A stretch of DNA of 64,000 nt from Oceanospirillaceae bacterium (GTDB taxonomy: Bacteria; Pseudomonadota; Gammaproteobacteria; Pseudomonadales; Balneatricaceae), in contig JABGSN010000042.1 in NCBI GenBank assembly GCA_018647765.1, forward strand, positions 40,663 to 104,662. Reading direction: 5' to 3'. The translations under genes and the position numbers were made by a program. Positions 8,921 to 18,726 of this stretch are shown here, in pieces (the first letter of the stretch is position 1; every line of letters starts with the position of its first letter). The notes under the pieces are model-generated. The model searched no databases and was not told where the DNA came from. It worked only from the letters and a program-made list of their open reading frames with translations.

Positions 8921-11170
8921 ACGGGTAAGTCCGGCGGCCTTGAGGTGTTCCTGGATCACTTGTTGTACACCATCGGCACCCACTTGTTGCAAGGTTTGTT
9001 GCAACATGGCTTGAGCTTGGCTGAGGCTAAAGTTGCGAATCACCGATTTAACTTTAGGCAAGCTGGCGGCGTTCATCGACAAACTGTCGTAGCCCATGCC
9101 CATAAGCAACAATGCGCCAGCAGGGTCACCCGCCAGCTCACCACATAAACTCACAGGAATACCCACATCTTTGGCGGCATCCACGACCGATTGCAACGCC
9201 ATTAATACCGCAGGGTGCATGGTATGGTACAGATCAGCCACTCGAGGATTGTCTCGGTCCACCGCCAAAATGTACTGGGTTAAGTCGTTACTCCCCACCG
9301 AGATAAAATCCACCCGCTGGGCAATGTGTTTAGCTTGATATACTGCTGCTGGCACCTCGATCATCACCCCAATGGGCGGGCGCACAAGTTGATAACCTTC
9401 TTCACATAGTTCAGCAAAGGCTTGGTCAATCCAACGAATGGATTCATCAATTTCGTTAACATGGGTAATCATGGGCAACATGATGCGCAAGTTATCAAGC
9501 CCTTCACTGGCCTTCAGCATAGCTCGAACTTGCACTAAGAATATTTCTGGATGATCCAGCGTCACCCGAATACCACGCCAACCCAAAAACGGATTATCTT
9601 CTTCAATAATAAAGTAGGGCAAATTTTTGTCGCCGCCAATATCCAAGGTGCGCATGGTCACAGGCTGGGGCGAAAAACCCTGTAGTTGGGTGCGGTAACA
9701 ATCGGTTTGCTCATCTTCCGAAGGGAAGTGCTCCTTGATCATAAAGGGCACTTCTGTACGGTAAAGCCCCACCCCTTCTGCGCCCTGATCTAACGAGCGC
9801 GACACATCTAACGGCAAGCTGGTATTCACCAACAAAGGCAGCGTATGTTGGTCTCGGGTTTGCGCCGGTACATTGCGTAATATTTCGAGTTCCTTCGTGA
9901 ACGAAGCTTCCTCGGCGATGGCTTGCTCGTACTGGCGTCTAAGGTCTTGGCTAGGGTTGCGGAATATACGTCCAACATAACCGTCAATCACTACCTCTTG
10001 GCCTTCCATGCGTCGATAGGGGAAGTCCACCGCGCCCATCACCGTGGGAATGCCCATAGAGCGCGCGAGTATGGCGGCATGGGAGTTATTGGTACCTAAG
10101 GTCGATACAATCGCTTTGAGTTTATGAGACGGCACTTCGGCCAACATGGCCGCGGTCACTTCCTCGGCCACCAACACAGTGGCGTCTTCGAAGTTACGCA
10201 CTTCGGTATTGGTTTGTTGCAATTCAGCCAGTATACGCCGACCTAGGTCGCGGATATCCGTCGCTCTTTCCCGCAAATAAGGATCTTCCATGGCCTCAAA
10301 CGCACGAATGTGTTGCTGTACTACTTTACGAAGCGCGCCTTGAACCCACTCGCCTTGGCGGATATGCTGAATCACCTCGCCGGCAAGAGCGTTGTCGTCT
10401 AGCATACGCATATACACCTCGAACAATTCGTGTTCTTGGTTTTTTAAGTTGCGCGCCAAGGTGCGGCTGACGATTTTAATTTTACGTCGCACGGCTTCTA
10501 ACGCCGTTTGAAAAACCTCTACTTCGGCTTCAGGGTTACGACAACGCCGATCCGGGACTTTGTCTAAATCTGCCGGTGGCGCAATAACGGCTACATGACC
10601 AATTGCCACACCGCCAGAGCCACTTACACCTTCGTACTGTACGTCTAGGCTTTCATCATCAGCCAAGGCATCGTGACGTAACCCGCCACCAGTGGCTTCG
10701 GCATGGGCAATAAAACCAGCAAGCTGGGCCGACAAGGTAATCAGTAGGGCTTCTTCTTCGGTACCAAAGTGGCGTTCATCACGCTGCTGAACCACTAAAA
10801 TGCCCAACACTTTACGGTGATGGATAATCGGCACACCTAAGAATGAGTTAAATGCTTCTTCGCCCGTTTCTTGTACGTAATGGAAATTGGGGTGTTCAGC
10901 CGCCCGTTTCAAGTTAATCGGTTCTGCTTTGTGCCCTACCAAACCCACCAAACCTTTACCCGAGGGTAAGCAGGCACGGCCAATAGACGCCTGATTCAGG
11001 CCTTCACTGGCCATCAAAACATAATTGTCGGTTTGCGGGAAATGTAGGTAAATAGAGCACACGTCGGTACGCATGGCTCGCCGAACTTGGTGCACTACCA
11101 ATTTCAGAGCCGATTGCAAATCCTCTGCGGCACTCACCGCTTGGATTATTTTGCGTAAACTGTGCAACAT
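8894..11170 (-). CDS. ptsP: Phosphoenolpyruvate-protein phosphotransferase PtsP (enzyme I Ntr)
   Basis: First enzyme of the nitrogen-related phosphotransferase system. It autophosphorylates with PEP and passes phosphate to NPr, regulating rather than importing sugar. The 758 residues comprise an N-terminal GAF sensor domain (about 1-165), an enzyme-I N-terminal domain, the mobile phosphohistidine domain with His364 in NNSHAAILAR, and the PEP-binding barrel with RTEVPFM, MLPMI and the LCGELAGDP motif. In E. coli-type systems the GAF domain binds glutamine. It is 16 bases downstream of rppH, the same pair and order as in Pseudomonas and E. coli, so they are co-transcribed. No NPr or EIIA gene is in the window. 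Confidence 0.95.
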   Translation of the reverse strand: MLHSLRKIIQAVSAAEDLQSALKLVVHQVRRAMRTDVCSIYLHFPQTDNYVLMASEGLNQASIGRACLPSGKGLVGLVGHKAEPINLKRAAEHPNFHYVQETGEEAFNSFLGVPIIHHRKVLGILVVQQRDERHFGTEEEALLITLSAQLAGFIAHAEATGGGLRHDALADDESLDVQYEGVSGSGGVAIGHVAVIAPPADLDKVPDRRCRNPEAEVEVFQTALEAVRRKIKIVSRTLARNLKNQEHELFEVYMRMLDDNALAGEVIQHIRQGEWVQGALRKVVQQHIRAFEAMEDPYLRERATDIRDLGRRILAELQQTNTEVRNFEDATVLVAEEVTAAMLAEVPSHKLKAIVSTLGTNNSHAAILARSMGIPTVMGAVDFPYRRMEGQEVVIDGYVGRIFRNPSQDLRRQYEQAIAEEASFTKELEILRNVPAQTRDQHTLPLLVNTSLPLDVSRSLDQGAEGVGLYRTEVPFMIKEHFPSEDEQTDCYRTQLQGFSPQPVTMRTLDIGGDKNLPYFIIEEDNPFLGWRGIRVTLDHPEIFLVQVRAMLKASEGLDNLRIMLPMITHVNEIDESIRWIDQAFAELCEEGYQLVRPPIGVMIEVPAAVYQAKHIAQRVDFISVGSNDLTQYILAVDRDNPRVADLYHTMHPAVLMALQSVVDAAKDVGIPVSLCGELAGDPAGALLLMGMGYDSLSMNAASLPKVKSVIRNFSLSQAQAMLQQTLQQVGADGVQQVIQEHLKAAGLTRLHSRYVDD

Positions 11171-11186
11171 TAAACTAACTTCCTAA

Positions 11187-11699
11187 CTAAGGTTGTAGTG
11201 GCGCCAACATCCCATTATGAAACACCAAACGAGAGTGCCGTAAACACAACTCTTTCATGGCACGGCGATAGACCTCACGCTTAAATGACACCACTTGATC
11301 GACAGGATACCAATAACTCACCCACTGCCATGCATCAAATTCTGGGCTATCGGTGGTGGCCGTTTGCACCGCTGAATCGGGTGCCAACATGCGTAGTAAA
11401 AACCACTTTTGTTTTTGGCCAATGCAGAGGGGCTGTTGGCCCTGACGTATCATACGCTTAGGCAAGCGATAACGTAGCCAACCACGGGTACAGGCTAATA
11501 CCTCCACATGTTCTGGCAACAAGCCAATTTCTTCTTTTAACTCCCTAAATAAGGCGTCTTCTGGCGTTTCATGGGAGTCAATTCCCCCTTGAGGGAATTG
11601 CCACGCATCCCATCCCAAACGCTTAGCCCATAACACTTGGCCATGGGAGTTTGCCAGAATAATACCTACATTGGGGCGAAAACCATCTTTATCGATCAC
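11187..11699 (-). CDS. rppH: RNA pyrophosphohydrolase (Nudix)
   Basis: Removes pyrophosphate from the 5' end of primary transcripts, starting RNase E-dependent mRNA decay. The Nudix box GIDSHE...RELKEEIGL is complete, with [11 protein letters not shown] before it. [14 protein letters not shown], diagnostic of RppH, follows. Homologues begin MIDDDGYRPNVG, so I choose the GTG at 11699 (reading [12 protein letters not shown], 170 residues). The frame is open to a GTG at 11765, which would add 22 residues without homologous match. A clear Shine-Dalgarno is not visible at either. It is upstream of ptsP. Confidence 0.93.
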   Translation of the reverse strand: MIDKDGFRPNVGIILANSHGQVLWAKRLGWDAWQFPQGGIDSHETPEDALFRELKEEIGLLPEHVEVLACTRGWLRYRLPKRMIRQGQQPLCIGQKQKWFLLRMLAPDSAVQTATTDSPEFDAWQWVSYWYPVDQVVSFKREVYRRAMKELCLRHSRLVFHNGMLAPLQP

Positions 11700-11818
11700 G
11701 GCTTTGCACCATACAAAATATATTTGTGCCCATTGTTCCACAAAATGGCAGGCAACAACAACCACAGATGAAAATGAGCTAAAATAATGCTTTATAAGAA
11801 ATTATTTTAGGATTAACC

Positions 11819-12478
11819 ATGCCATCCCGACTTGCCCTATTCGATTTAGACAACACTTTATTGGCCGGTGACAGCGATCACGGCTGGGGTGAATTTATGG
11901 TGCAGCAAGGATTAGTCGATGCAGCTGACTATGGCGCTAAAAACGACGCCTTCTACGCAGACTATCTAGCCGGTAGTTTGGACATGGTCGCCTACGCCGA
12001 GTTTGCTTTGGCACCACTGTGCCAATACAGCGCCCAAGAGTTAAATGTCATTCATGCGCAATTCATGCAAACCACGGTCATCCCCATGATTGCCCCCAAA
12101 ACCCAAGCCTTATTACAAAAGCACCGTGAAGCCGGTGATGTACTTGTTATTATCACCGCCACTAACGACTTTATCACTGCCCCTATAGCCCGCTACTTAA
12201 ATATTCCCCACCTCATCGCCACACCCACCGAATGTATTGATGGCCGCTATACTGGCAAACTCAGTGGTTCACCCTGTTTTAAGGCGGGAAAAATTGATAA
12301 GCTCAAAGCATGGATGAGCCAACAGGGTTACACCATTGACGGCGCGTGTTTTTATAGTGACTCCCACAACGACCTGCCCCTACTAGAGCTCGTAGACGAA
12401 CCCATTGCGGTAGACCCAGATGCCCAACTTGAAGCCCGTGCAATCGCCAAGGGCTGGCCAGTGCTGAGCTTACGCTAG
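11819..12478 (+). CDS. HAD-IB family phosphatase
   Basis: A 219-residue cytoplasmic HAD hydrolase of subfamily IB (SerB-like). Motif I is LFDLDNTLLAGD at the N terminus, with two Asp residues for phosphoryl transfer. Motif II is the IITATN segment near residue 110, motif III is the Lys in FKAGKIDKL, and motif IV is YSDSHNDLPLL. Related proteins are variously called phosphoserine phosphatase-like or histidinol-phosphatase, and the substrate cannot be decided here. It is divergent from rppH, as in Pseudomonas. Its stop overlaps the convergent methyltransferase gene by four bases. Confidence 0.88.
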   Translation: MPSRLALFDLDNTLLAGDSDHGWGEFMVQQGLVDAADYGAKNDAFYADYLAGSLDMVAYAEFALAPLCQYSAQELNVIHAQFMQTTVIPMIAPKTQALLQKHREAGDVLVIITATNDFITAPIARYLNIPHLIATPTECIDGRYTGKLSGSPCFKAGKIDKLKAWMSQQGYTIDGACFYSDSHNDLPLLELVDEPIAVDPDAQLEARAIAKGWPVLSLR

Positions 12479-13665
12479 TCTTCGTACCAGGTGCGCAGAA
12501 TAACTGACTTAAGGTAATCAGTTTCGGGAATAGCGGGGTGTATCGGGTGATCACCCCCCTGACCACCTTGCTCCAATACTTGCCCGTTGCGGCCATTTTT
12601 ACGGCACGCTTCCTGCAACAGTTGAGTTAGGCGGGTACGTTCCAAATGCATGGAACATGAAGCAGACACCAATATACCTTCAGGCGTTAGTAAACGCATG
12701 GCGAGTTGGTTGGCACGCTGATACGCGAGCTCACCAGCTTTAATGTCTTTGCGGCGGGCTATAAATGCGGGCGGGTCGATAATCACCATGTCAAACCGTT
12801 CACCGTCTTCATGTAACTGTTTCATGGCCGCAAAGGCATCACCTTTTAAACTATGCACTTTGTCTGCCACACCATTCAACTGCGCTTGTTGATGTACCAA
12901 ATCCAAAGCCGATGCCGATGCGTCCACACAGACCACTTCCTTCGCGCCGGCAGCCGCCGCTTGGATACCCCAGCCACCAATGTAACTAAAAATATCTAAT
13001 ACACGTTTACCTGCAGACAGCTTCTGCACACGGCGACGATTCAATCGATGGTCGTAAAACCAACCGGTTTTTTGGCCGTCCCATACAGGCACTAAGAAAC
13101 TCACACCATTTTCTTTTAACGGCACAAGTTTTGGCACATCACCCTGAGCTACACGTACATACTCATCAAGACCTTCGATAGCGCGCATTTTGCCATCATT
13201 TTTGAGCAAAATATTCAGTTCTGGAAGCAGCTCATTAATAGCCGCCAATAAGGCTTCTAATAACAACTCAATGCCGGCGTTAGACACTTGCACCACAATC
13301 ACGTCGCCAAAGCGGTCAATCACCAATCCCGGCAATCCGTCACTGTCACCATACACCCAACGATAACAATGGTCGTCAAACAACGCTTCTCGGCTAGCCA
13401 AGGCTGCTTTTAAGCGGCTTTTTAAACGCTCTTGAGTTAACGGCTGGCCTGCTTTTCGGCTCACCAAACGGCCACAAATTAGCTGCTTAGGGTTGATAAT
13501 CGCGGTACCTAAGGGTTTACCCTTGGCATCCAACACATCCACCTGCTGGCCTGCCACAAAACTCTGTAGCGGCGACTTACCAACGTCAACTTCGTTGCTA
13601 TAAATCCACAAATGGCCTTGACGTAGGCGGCGGTCAGATTTGGCTTTAAGAATTAATTCCGGCAT
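12475..13665 (-). CDS. Class I SAM-dependent rRNA methyltransferase, RlmI-like
   Basis: A 396-residue protein, the same length as E. coli RlmI, which makes m5C1962 in 23S rRNA. It has an N-terminal PUA domain (about 1-75) with RRLRQGHLWIYSNEV. A SAM-binding Rossmann domain follows, with VLDIFSYIGGWGIQAA near residue 220, VIIDPPAF near 300, and a catalytic-type cysteine in SASCSMH near 340. The assignment to RlmI rather than another PUA-methyltransferase rests on length and layout. It starts one base after the gcvH stop, so the two are probably co-transcribed. Confidence 0.85.
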   Translation of the reverse strand: MPELILKAKSDRRLRQGHLWIYSNEVDVGKSPLQSFVAGQQVDVLDAKGKPLGTAIINPKQLICGRLVSRKAGQPLTQERLKSRLKAALASREALFDDHCYRWVYGDSDGLPGLVIDRFGDVIVVQVSNAGIELLLEALLAAINELLPELNILLKNDGKMRAIEGLDEYVRVAQGDVPKLVPLKENGVSFLVPVWDGQKTGWFYDHRLNRRRVQKLSAGKRVLDIFSYIGGWGIQAAAAGAKEVVCVDASASALDLVHQQAQLNGVADKVHSLKGDAFAAMKQLHEDGERFDMVIIDPPAFIARRKDIKAGELAYQRANQLAMRLLTPEGILVSASCSMHLERTRLTQLLQEACRKNGRNGQVLEQGGQGGDHPIHPAIPETDYLKSVILRTWYED

Positions 13666-14055
13666 TTATTCGCCGTCACATAAGGCGCTGTAAGCATCCG
13701 CATCGAGCAAGCCTTCCAACTCTGCAACATTGCTTAAACGCACTTTTAACAGCCATGCATCGCCGTATGGGTCCGAGTTAACCAGTTCTGGATCATCGTC
13801 CAACTGATCGTTAACTTCGATGACTTCGCCAGACACGGGAGCAAACAGATCAGAGGCGGCTTTGACCGATTCAATGACGCCAAACTCATCTTCTGACGCC
13901 AGCTCTGCGCCCACCTCTGGCAGCTCAACAAATACCACGTCGCCAAGCTGCTCTTGCGCGAAATCGGTCACACCAATGGTAACCGTGCCATCACCTTCAT
14001 CGCGGATCCATTCGTGGCTCGCTACATAGTGTAAACCTTGGGGTAAAGTGCTCAT
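13666..14055 (-). CDS. gcvH: Glycine cleavage system H protein
   Basis: Lipoyl carrier of the glycine cleavage complex, shuttling the aminomethyl intermediate between P and T proteins. Its 129 residues match E. coli, and the lipoylated lysine is Lys65 in [12 protein letters not shown]. In E. coli gcvT, gcvH and gcvP follow ubiI in one region. Here gcvT and gcvP are absent and gcvH is followed directly by an rRNA methyltransferase, so the partner genes must lie elsewhere. It is 29 bases downstream of ubiI. Confidence 0.95.
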   Translation of the reverse strand: MSTLPQGLHYVASHEWIRDEGDGTVTIGVTDFAQEQLGDVVFVELPEVGAELASEDEFGVIESVKAASDLFAPVSGEVIEVNDQLDDDPELVNSDPYGDAWLLKVRLSNVAELEGLLDADAYSALCDGE

Positions 14056-14084
14056 TATTTATTCCTTATTACTGATACTAGGGG

Positions 14085-15332
14085 TTATGTGGTTTTTGGC
14101 GCTTGAGACAAAGGCGGTAGGTGTGGTCCTACACCCATAGCCTGTTGCGCTAAATGTTGTTTAATAGGGCTGAGTTTTTGCACCCAATTCATACCGCTGT
14201 TGCGCAACAAACTCAGCAGCGGATGTTGGTTGCCAAATAAACGGGCAAAACTTTCCATCAAGGCCATCATCCGTAGGTTATCCCTACGTCTTAACTGCTG
14301 ATATTTTTCTAACACTGGCAAGCTAGCTAAGTCTTGGCCGTCATGGCGGGCCTGTTGTAACGTGAGCACCAAAGCAGCGACGTCTAACAAACCTAAATTA
14401 ACACCTTGGCCCGCGAGCGGATGAATGGTATGAGCCGCATCCCCCACCAGCACTAAACCGGTTTGTATATAGCGTTTGGCATGACGCTGGCGCAAGGCAA
14501 TTACATGCCGAGGGTCGGTTGCCAGTACCGGCCCTAGCCTGCCCTCAAAAACGCCACTCAAGGCGTGGCAAAACTCATCTTCCGGCAATGCCTGCATGGC
14601 CTGCGCTGCCGCTTGAGGTTGCGACCAAACAATTGAACAATAGTGCCCTTGAGGATCGGTGCCTGGGCTGGATAACGGCAAAAAGGCCAAGATGCCGTTT
14701 TCCGTAAAGCGTTGCCAAGCCGTGTTCGCATGGTCTTGGCTAACTTTAACCCGAGTAACCAACGCATGATGTGGGTAATCCCATTCCCGTGTTGGCAACC
14801 CCGCTAACTGGCGTATTTTGGAGTTGGCACCGTCGGCACCCACCACCACATCGGCGGTAATTTTTTCACCACTAGCCAAGCTTAAACACCGAGGCGTAAT
14901 ATCTTGGGGGCTCATGTCAACAATTTTTGTGTGCTCAAACAGGGTGTAATTCTTAGGCGCTAAGCATTGGTGCAACGCACTGGTGATGGTGCGGTTTTCT
15001 AAAATATGACCCAAATAAGGCAGATGTTGTTCGGCGGCGGTAAATTCCAGCTCACCAGTGCCACAGCCATCCCACACCCGCATGGCTTGGTAAGGCTGCA
15101 GTCGTTGCATCGATTCAATCAGTGGCCACGCGCCTAAATGAGTTAACAGGTTCTGTGATGCCAAACTTAAGGCCGAAACTCGAGGATCAACCTCATTTTG
15201 TGGCCAGTCACAGGCGCAGTCAAGCTGGCCGGCTTCCACTAAAGCCACCTTAAAGCCGGCATCCACCAAACCACAAGTAAGGCTAGCCCCAACCATGCCA
15301 GCGCCCACGACTATGATGTCGAAATGGCTCAT
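14085..15332 (-). CDS. ubiI: FAD-dependent ubiquinone hydroxylase, UbiI (VisC)-like
   Basis: Flavin monooxygenase of the UbiH/UbiF/COQ6 family, expected to hydroxylate the aromatic ring of ubiquinone precursors at C5. The 415 residues begin with a GAGMVGASLTCGL dinucleotide-binding motif. The second FAD motif is GDAAHTIHPLAGQGVNLGLLD near residue 300, with the DG motif VVGADGANSKIR near residue 160. The position after ubiH, overlapping it by four bases, and the upstream pepP and ygfB genes copy the E. coli and Pseudomonas order, which is why UbiI is preferred to UbiF. Confidence 0.87.
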   Translation of the reverse strand: MSHFDIIVVGAGMVGASLTCGLVDAGFKVALVEAGQLDCACDWPQNEVDPRVSALSLASQNLLTHLGAWPLIESMQRLQPYQAMRVWDGCGTGELEFTAAEQHLPYLGHILENRTITSALHQCLAPKNYTLFEHTKIVDMSPQDITPRCLSLASGEKITADVVVGADGANSKIRQLAGLPTREWDYPHHALVTRVKVSQDHANTAWQRFTENGILAFLPLSSPGTDPQGHYCSIVWSQPQAAAQAMQALPEDEFCHALSGVFEGRLGPVLATDPRHVIALRQRHAKRYIQTGLVLVGDAAHTIHPLAGQGVNLGLLDVAALVLTLQQARHDGQDLASLPVLEKYQQLRRRDNLRMMALMESFARLFGNQHPLLSLLRNSGMNWVQKLSPIKQHLAQQAMGVGPHLPPLSQAPKTT

Positions 15333-16645
15333 ATCACACGCTCGGGAGTCACCTTAGCAACCGGCAGAGGCAGCACTTGTGCTAAGGGCACATCAAGTCC
15401 CATGGCCGCGCGGGTAAACACCGTTTTCACCAACGACACTTGTTGCATGGACAGCAAGCCTAACTGGCGCACTATGGAATAGTGAGGCTTGCGACTAGAA
15501 AACAACTTCATGACTTTATCACTCGCGCCAATGACCCGCTTTTGATCCCATTGACTGGCCTCAACAAACTGATTGAGGTTGGCTAAATCGCCTAACGGCA
15601 AGCCACTTTTACAGGCTCTTAAAATGGTTTCGGCCAGAGCAAAGCTGCCTCGCAAAGCCAGGTTGAAACCCTGCCCGGCGATGGGGTGCAAGGTGTGAGC
15701 GGCGTTACCAATGACTGCAATGCCCTGACGCGCCTGCTCTTGAGCAACGCTCATACTTAAGGGATACACCTGGCGATCGCCAATGGCACGTAATTCGCCC
15801 ATTGGATAACCCACCTGCTGCTGAATTTCTTGCAACAGATCTGTATCGCTCATCTGCTCTAGTTGTTGCTGTCGCGCTAAGGGCTGAGTCCACACCAAGG
15901 CGACCCGGTGATGACTGTCTGGGCCGCCCATGTGATCAATCAAGGGTAATAACGCCACGGGGCCGGATGCGGTAAATCGTTCGCATGCCAAACCTTGGTG
16001 CGGTTGCTCTAACTCAAGGTTAGCCACCAAGGCCACTTGATTATAACTATGGACCCGGTCAAACATGCCCAACTGCTGGCGTAATTGAGAGCGGCCACCA
16101 TCGGCCATAACAATTAGCTCAGCGGTGAGGGTGATTGGCGGCGCTGCATCGCCATCCGTTTGACGTTGGTACACCAGTTGACTGTGCTGGCGCGCGTTGT
16201 CGATCGACACCACTTGGGCTTGATCGATCAAATCCACAAACCCACTACAGCGTTGCTGTATTTGTTGCAGAAAAACATGCCCTAAGGCTTGATTTTGAAT
16301 GACGTAACCTAAGGCTTCACGCTGCATGTCGCTAGCGCACATATCGCTCTTCCATGGCTGGCCTTGATCGCTGACCTGAATATCACTAATGGCTTGCGCA
16401 TGTTCACTCAGGTGCTGCCACAAACCAATGCTGTGTAATAAATTGCGACTGCCGTATGCTAATGCCGTCGCTCGGCCATCCAACACACCACCAGCTGTAG
16501 GGGTTGTGTCTTCAATCTTAGCGGCGTCCAATATAGCAATTTTTAAGCCATAGGTTTTAGCAATACCAGCCACCGCCAAACACAAGCTCGCGCCGACTAA
16601 GCCACCACCTACAATCACTATGTCGTAGCCTTGGTTTGCAGTCAT
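15329..16645 (-). CDS. ubiH: 2-octaprenyl-6-methoxyphenol hydroxylase (UbiH)
   Basis: FAD monooxygenase of ubiquinone biosynthesis acting at ring position C1. At 438 residues it is somewhat longer than the roughly 390-residue E. coli protein. Motifs seen are GGGLVGASLCLAVAG at the N terminus, the DG-type motif IVMADGGRSQLRQQLG, and GNAAHTLHPIAGQGFNLALRG, whose asparagine-containing form is characteristic of UbiH. It overlaps pepP by four bases upstream and ubiI by four bases downstream, a tightly coupled ygfB-pepP-ubiH-ubiI operon. Confidence 0.92.
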   Translation of the reverse strand: MTANQGYDIVIVGGGLVGASLCLAVAGIAKTYGLKIAILDAAKIEDTTPTAGGVLDGRATALAYGSRNLLHSIGLWQHLSEHAQAISDIQVSDQGQPWKSDMCASDMQREALGYVIQNQALGHVFLQQIQQRCSGFVDLIDQAQVVSIDNARQHSQLVYQRQTDGDAAPPITLTAELIVMADGGRSQLRQQLGMFDRVHSYNQVALVANLELEQPHQGLACERFTASGPVALLPLIDHMGGPDSHHRVALVWTQPLARQQQLEQMSDTDLLQEIQQQVGYPMGELRAIGDRQVYPLSMSVAQEQARQGIAVIGNAAHTLHPIAGQGFNLALRGSFALAETILRACKSGLPLGDLANLNQFVEASQWDQKRVIGASDKVMKLFSSRKPHYSIVRQLGLLSMQQVSLVKTVFTRAAMGLDVPLAQVLPLPVAKVTPERVI

Positions 16646-17958
16646 GCGGAGGCCATCAGCGCTTCAATGTCGGCCACGCTCACGGGCAAGGCCTGGGTTA
16701 AGTTAAGGTAGCCGTCTGACGTGACTAAAATATTGTCTTCAATACGCACACCAATGCCCCGCCACTGCGGGTCAATGGTTTCATCTTCAGGATCAATGTA
16801 GAGGCCCGGCTCAACGGTGGTCACCATACCCACTTCTAACGGTCGCGATTCACCGTCAATTTTATATATGCCAACATCATGCACATCCATACCTAACCAG
16901 TGGCCAATGTTGTGCATGTAGTATTGGCGATAGCTTTGCTCGTCTATGTTGTTTTCAAGAGTGCCTTCTAACAGCCCCAAATCCAGTAGCCCTTGGGTCA
17001 TTACCGCCACTGCAGCATCCTGCATTGCGCTAAACGGCGCGCCTGGTTTAATCACTCCTAAGGCGGCTTGATGCGCCGCTAACACCAGCTCATAAATGGC
17101 CTTTTGTGGCGCAGTAAAGCGGCCGTTGACGGGGAAGGTGCGGGTAATATCCGCGGCATAATGGTCCAATTCACAGCCTGCATCAATGAGCACTAGATCA
17201 CTGTCTTGCAAGGGTTGGTCGTTATTGGTGTAGTGCAAAATACAGGCATTATCACCGCCGGCAACAATAGACCCATAAGCCACACGTGCACTGCCTTGCA
17301 CGGCAAACTGATGATGTACTTCTGCCGCCAGGTGGTATTCGTTCATGCCTACCTTGCACACGCTCATGGCCCGCTTATGGGCGGTCACGCTAATGTCGCA
17401 AGCGGCCTGCATTTGGGCCACTTCAGCAGCCGACTTAAGCAAGCGCATCGCGTCGAGCAACGGGTCTAAATCGGCCAAGTAAGTGGGGCATTGTTTGCCC
17501 TGGCGACTGAGCGCACGCAACTGCTGCAAACTGTGCTGCACTAACTGCTGCGTATCTTCGCGACTAAAACAATAAAGCATTTGGCTGGCGCCATCTAATA
17601 ATTCAAGCAACTTTTCAGCCAAGCTATCAATGGCAAAGGCTTGATCTATGTTGAGCGCCCCCGGCGCGGCCTCTACACCTAAGCGGCGGCCATGCCAAAT
17701 TTCTTGTAACTTATCTTTACTGCGGCAAAATACGCTGCTGACAGGGCCCGTAGCATGGTTGCTAAGCACCAATACCGCGTCTGACTCTAGAAAACCACAT
17801 AGGTATTGAAAGTTGCTGTTTTGACGGTAGTCTTGCTCCACATCACCATTACGGATTTGGCTCGCCGCGGCTTGAATCAACACAACGGCACCTACGGGCA
17901 ATTGGGCCAGCAATTGTTGTCGACGTTGGGTATATTCAGCGCTGGGTAGTTTAAGCAT
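16642..17958 (-). CDS. pepP: Xaa-Pro aminopeptidase (aminopeptidase P)
   Basis: Cytoplasmic metallopeptidase releasing an N-terminal residue next to proline. The 438 residues contain a creatinase-like N-terminal domain and the pita-bread catalytic domain. Dimanganese ligands are visible in DAGCELDHYAADITRTFP, HNIGHWLGMDVHDVG, VEPGLYI and GIGVRIEDNILV. It lies 11 bases after ygfB and overlaps ubiH by four bases. Confidence 0.95.
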   Translation of the reverse strand: MLKLPSAEYTQRRQQLLAQLPVGAVVLIQAAASQIRNGDVEQDYRQNSNFQYLCGFLESDAVLVLSNHATGPVSSVFCRSKDKLQEIWHGRRLGVEAAPGALNIDQAFAIDSLAEKLLELLDGASQMLYCFSREDTQQLVQHSLQQLRALSRQGKQCPTYLADLDPLLDAMRLLKSAAEVAQMQAACDISVTAHKRAMSVCKVGMNEYHLAAEVHHQFAVQGSARVAYGSIVAGGDNACILHYTNNDQPLQDSDLVLIDAGCELDHYAADITRTFPVNGRFTAPQKAIYELVLAAHQAALGVIKPGAPFSAMQDAAVAVMTQGLLDLGLLEGTLENNIDEQSYRQYYMHNIGHWLGMDVHDVGIYKIDGESRPLEVGMVTTVEPGLYIDPEDETIDPQWRGIGVRIEDNILVTSDGYLNLTQALPVSVADIEALMASA

Positions 17959-17969
17959 AGCGCGTGCCT

Positions 17970-18575
17970 TTAGTGCAGTTGACTGGGTTGCGTATGTAGC
18001 TGTTCGTCGGCCGCTAAATTGAACTCAGCAAACACCATCATCGCGGCCAAACGCACATATTCTACCAATTCAATGTAACTGGTTTCTGCACTATCTGGGG
18101 CTTCATCTTCATCGTTGTCATCGGCATCAAAAGACACTTGAGCGATATTGGCCAAATCTTCCATGGTGTCGGTAATTTCGCTCGACAGTTTCTGTTTAGT
18201 CCGATCAAAACCTAAGCCAAAACCGCCCAAGAAGCCGCTACACCAAGCCCCCAAGGATTCAGTTCTAGCGGCTAGCTCAGTGTCATCTTCTGGCAATAAC
18301 AACTGAAAACCAAAGTCGGCCTGTTGCAGCTGCTCTAAGGCAATGTCGTACAAACCCACTAACTCGGCTTTGTCATCATCATCTTCCAGCTCTTGCACAT
18401 CTAAATGGGCCACCACCATGGCGAGCCAGGCTTCGGCGTCGGCACGAATGCCAGCGGCCAGTTGTCCGGTCAGCAAGCCGTGTAATTCCGAGGGCGTACC
18501 AAAGGCGCCGAGCTCGACAAACATGTCGGCAAAATCATCAAATATATAGTTTATCTGGGGCGTTGTATCGGTCAT
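17970..18575 (-). CDS. ygfB: YgfB/UPF0149 family protein
   Basis: An acidic, soluble protein of 201 residues belonging to the YecA/YgfB family, with the hallmark LHGLLTGQLAAG near residue 28 and WCSGFLGGFGLGF near residue 110. An Asp/Glu-rich linker (DADDNDEDEAPD) precedes the C terminus. In Pseudomonas aeruginosa YgfB has been reported to influence ampD expression and beta-lactam resistance. Whether that applies here is unknown. It is the first gene of the pepP-ubiH-ubiI operon and divergent from the division genes. Confidence 0.88.
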   Translation of the reverse strand: MTDTTPQINYIFDDFADMFVELGAFGTPSELHGLLTGQLAAGIRADAEAWLAMVVAHLDVQELEDDDDKAELVGLYDIALEQLQQADFGFQLLLPEDDTELAARTESLGAWCSGFLGGFGLGFDRTKQKLSSEITDTMEDLANIAQVSFDADDNDEDEAPDSAETSYIELVEYVRLAAMMVFAEFNLAADEQLHTQPSQLH

Positions 18576-18726
18576 TGATGTCGCTCACGATGCTAATAAA
18601 TAGGTTGAATATGGCAGCCATTATACCTGAGATAACGGCATTCTCTAGGCTTTTGCAGAGGGTAACTAGACAGGGGCGTAATTTACTATAAAATTAGTAG
18701 CCTTAACTTCTCCGACGCAGGCCATC

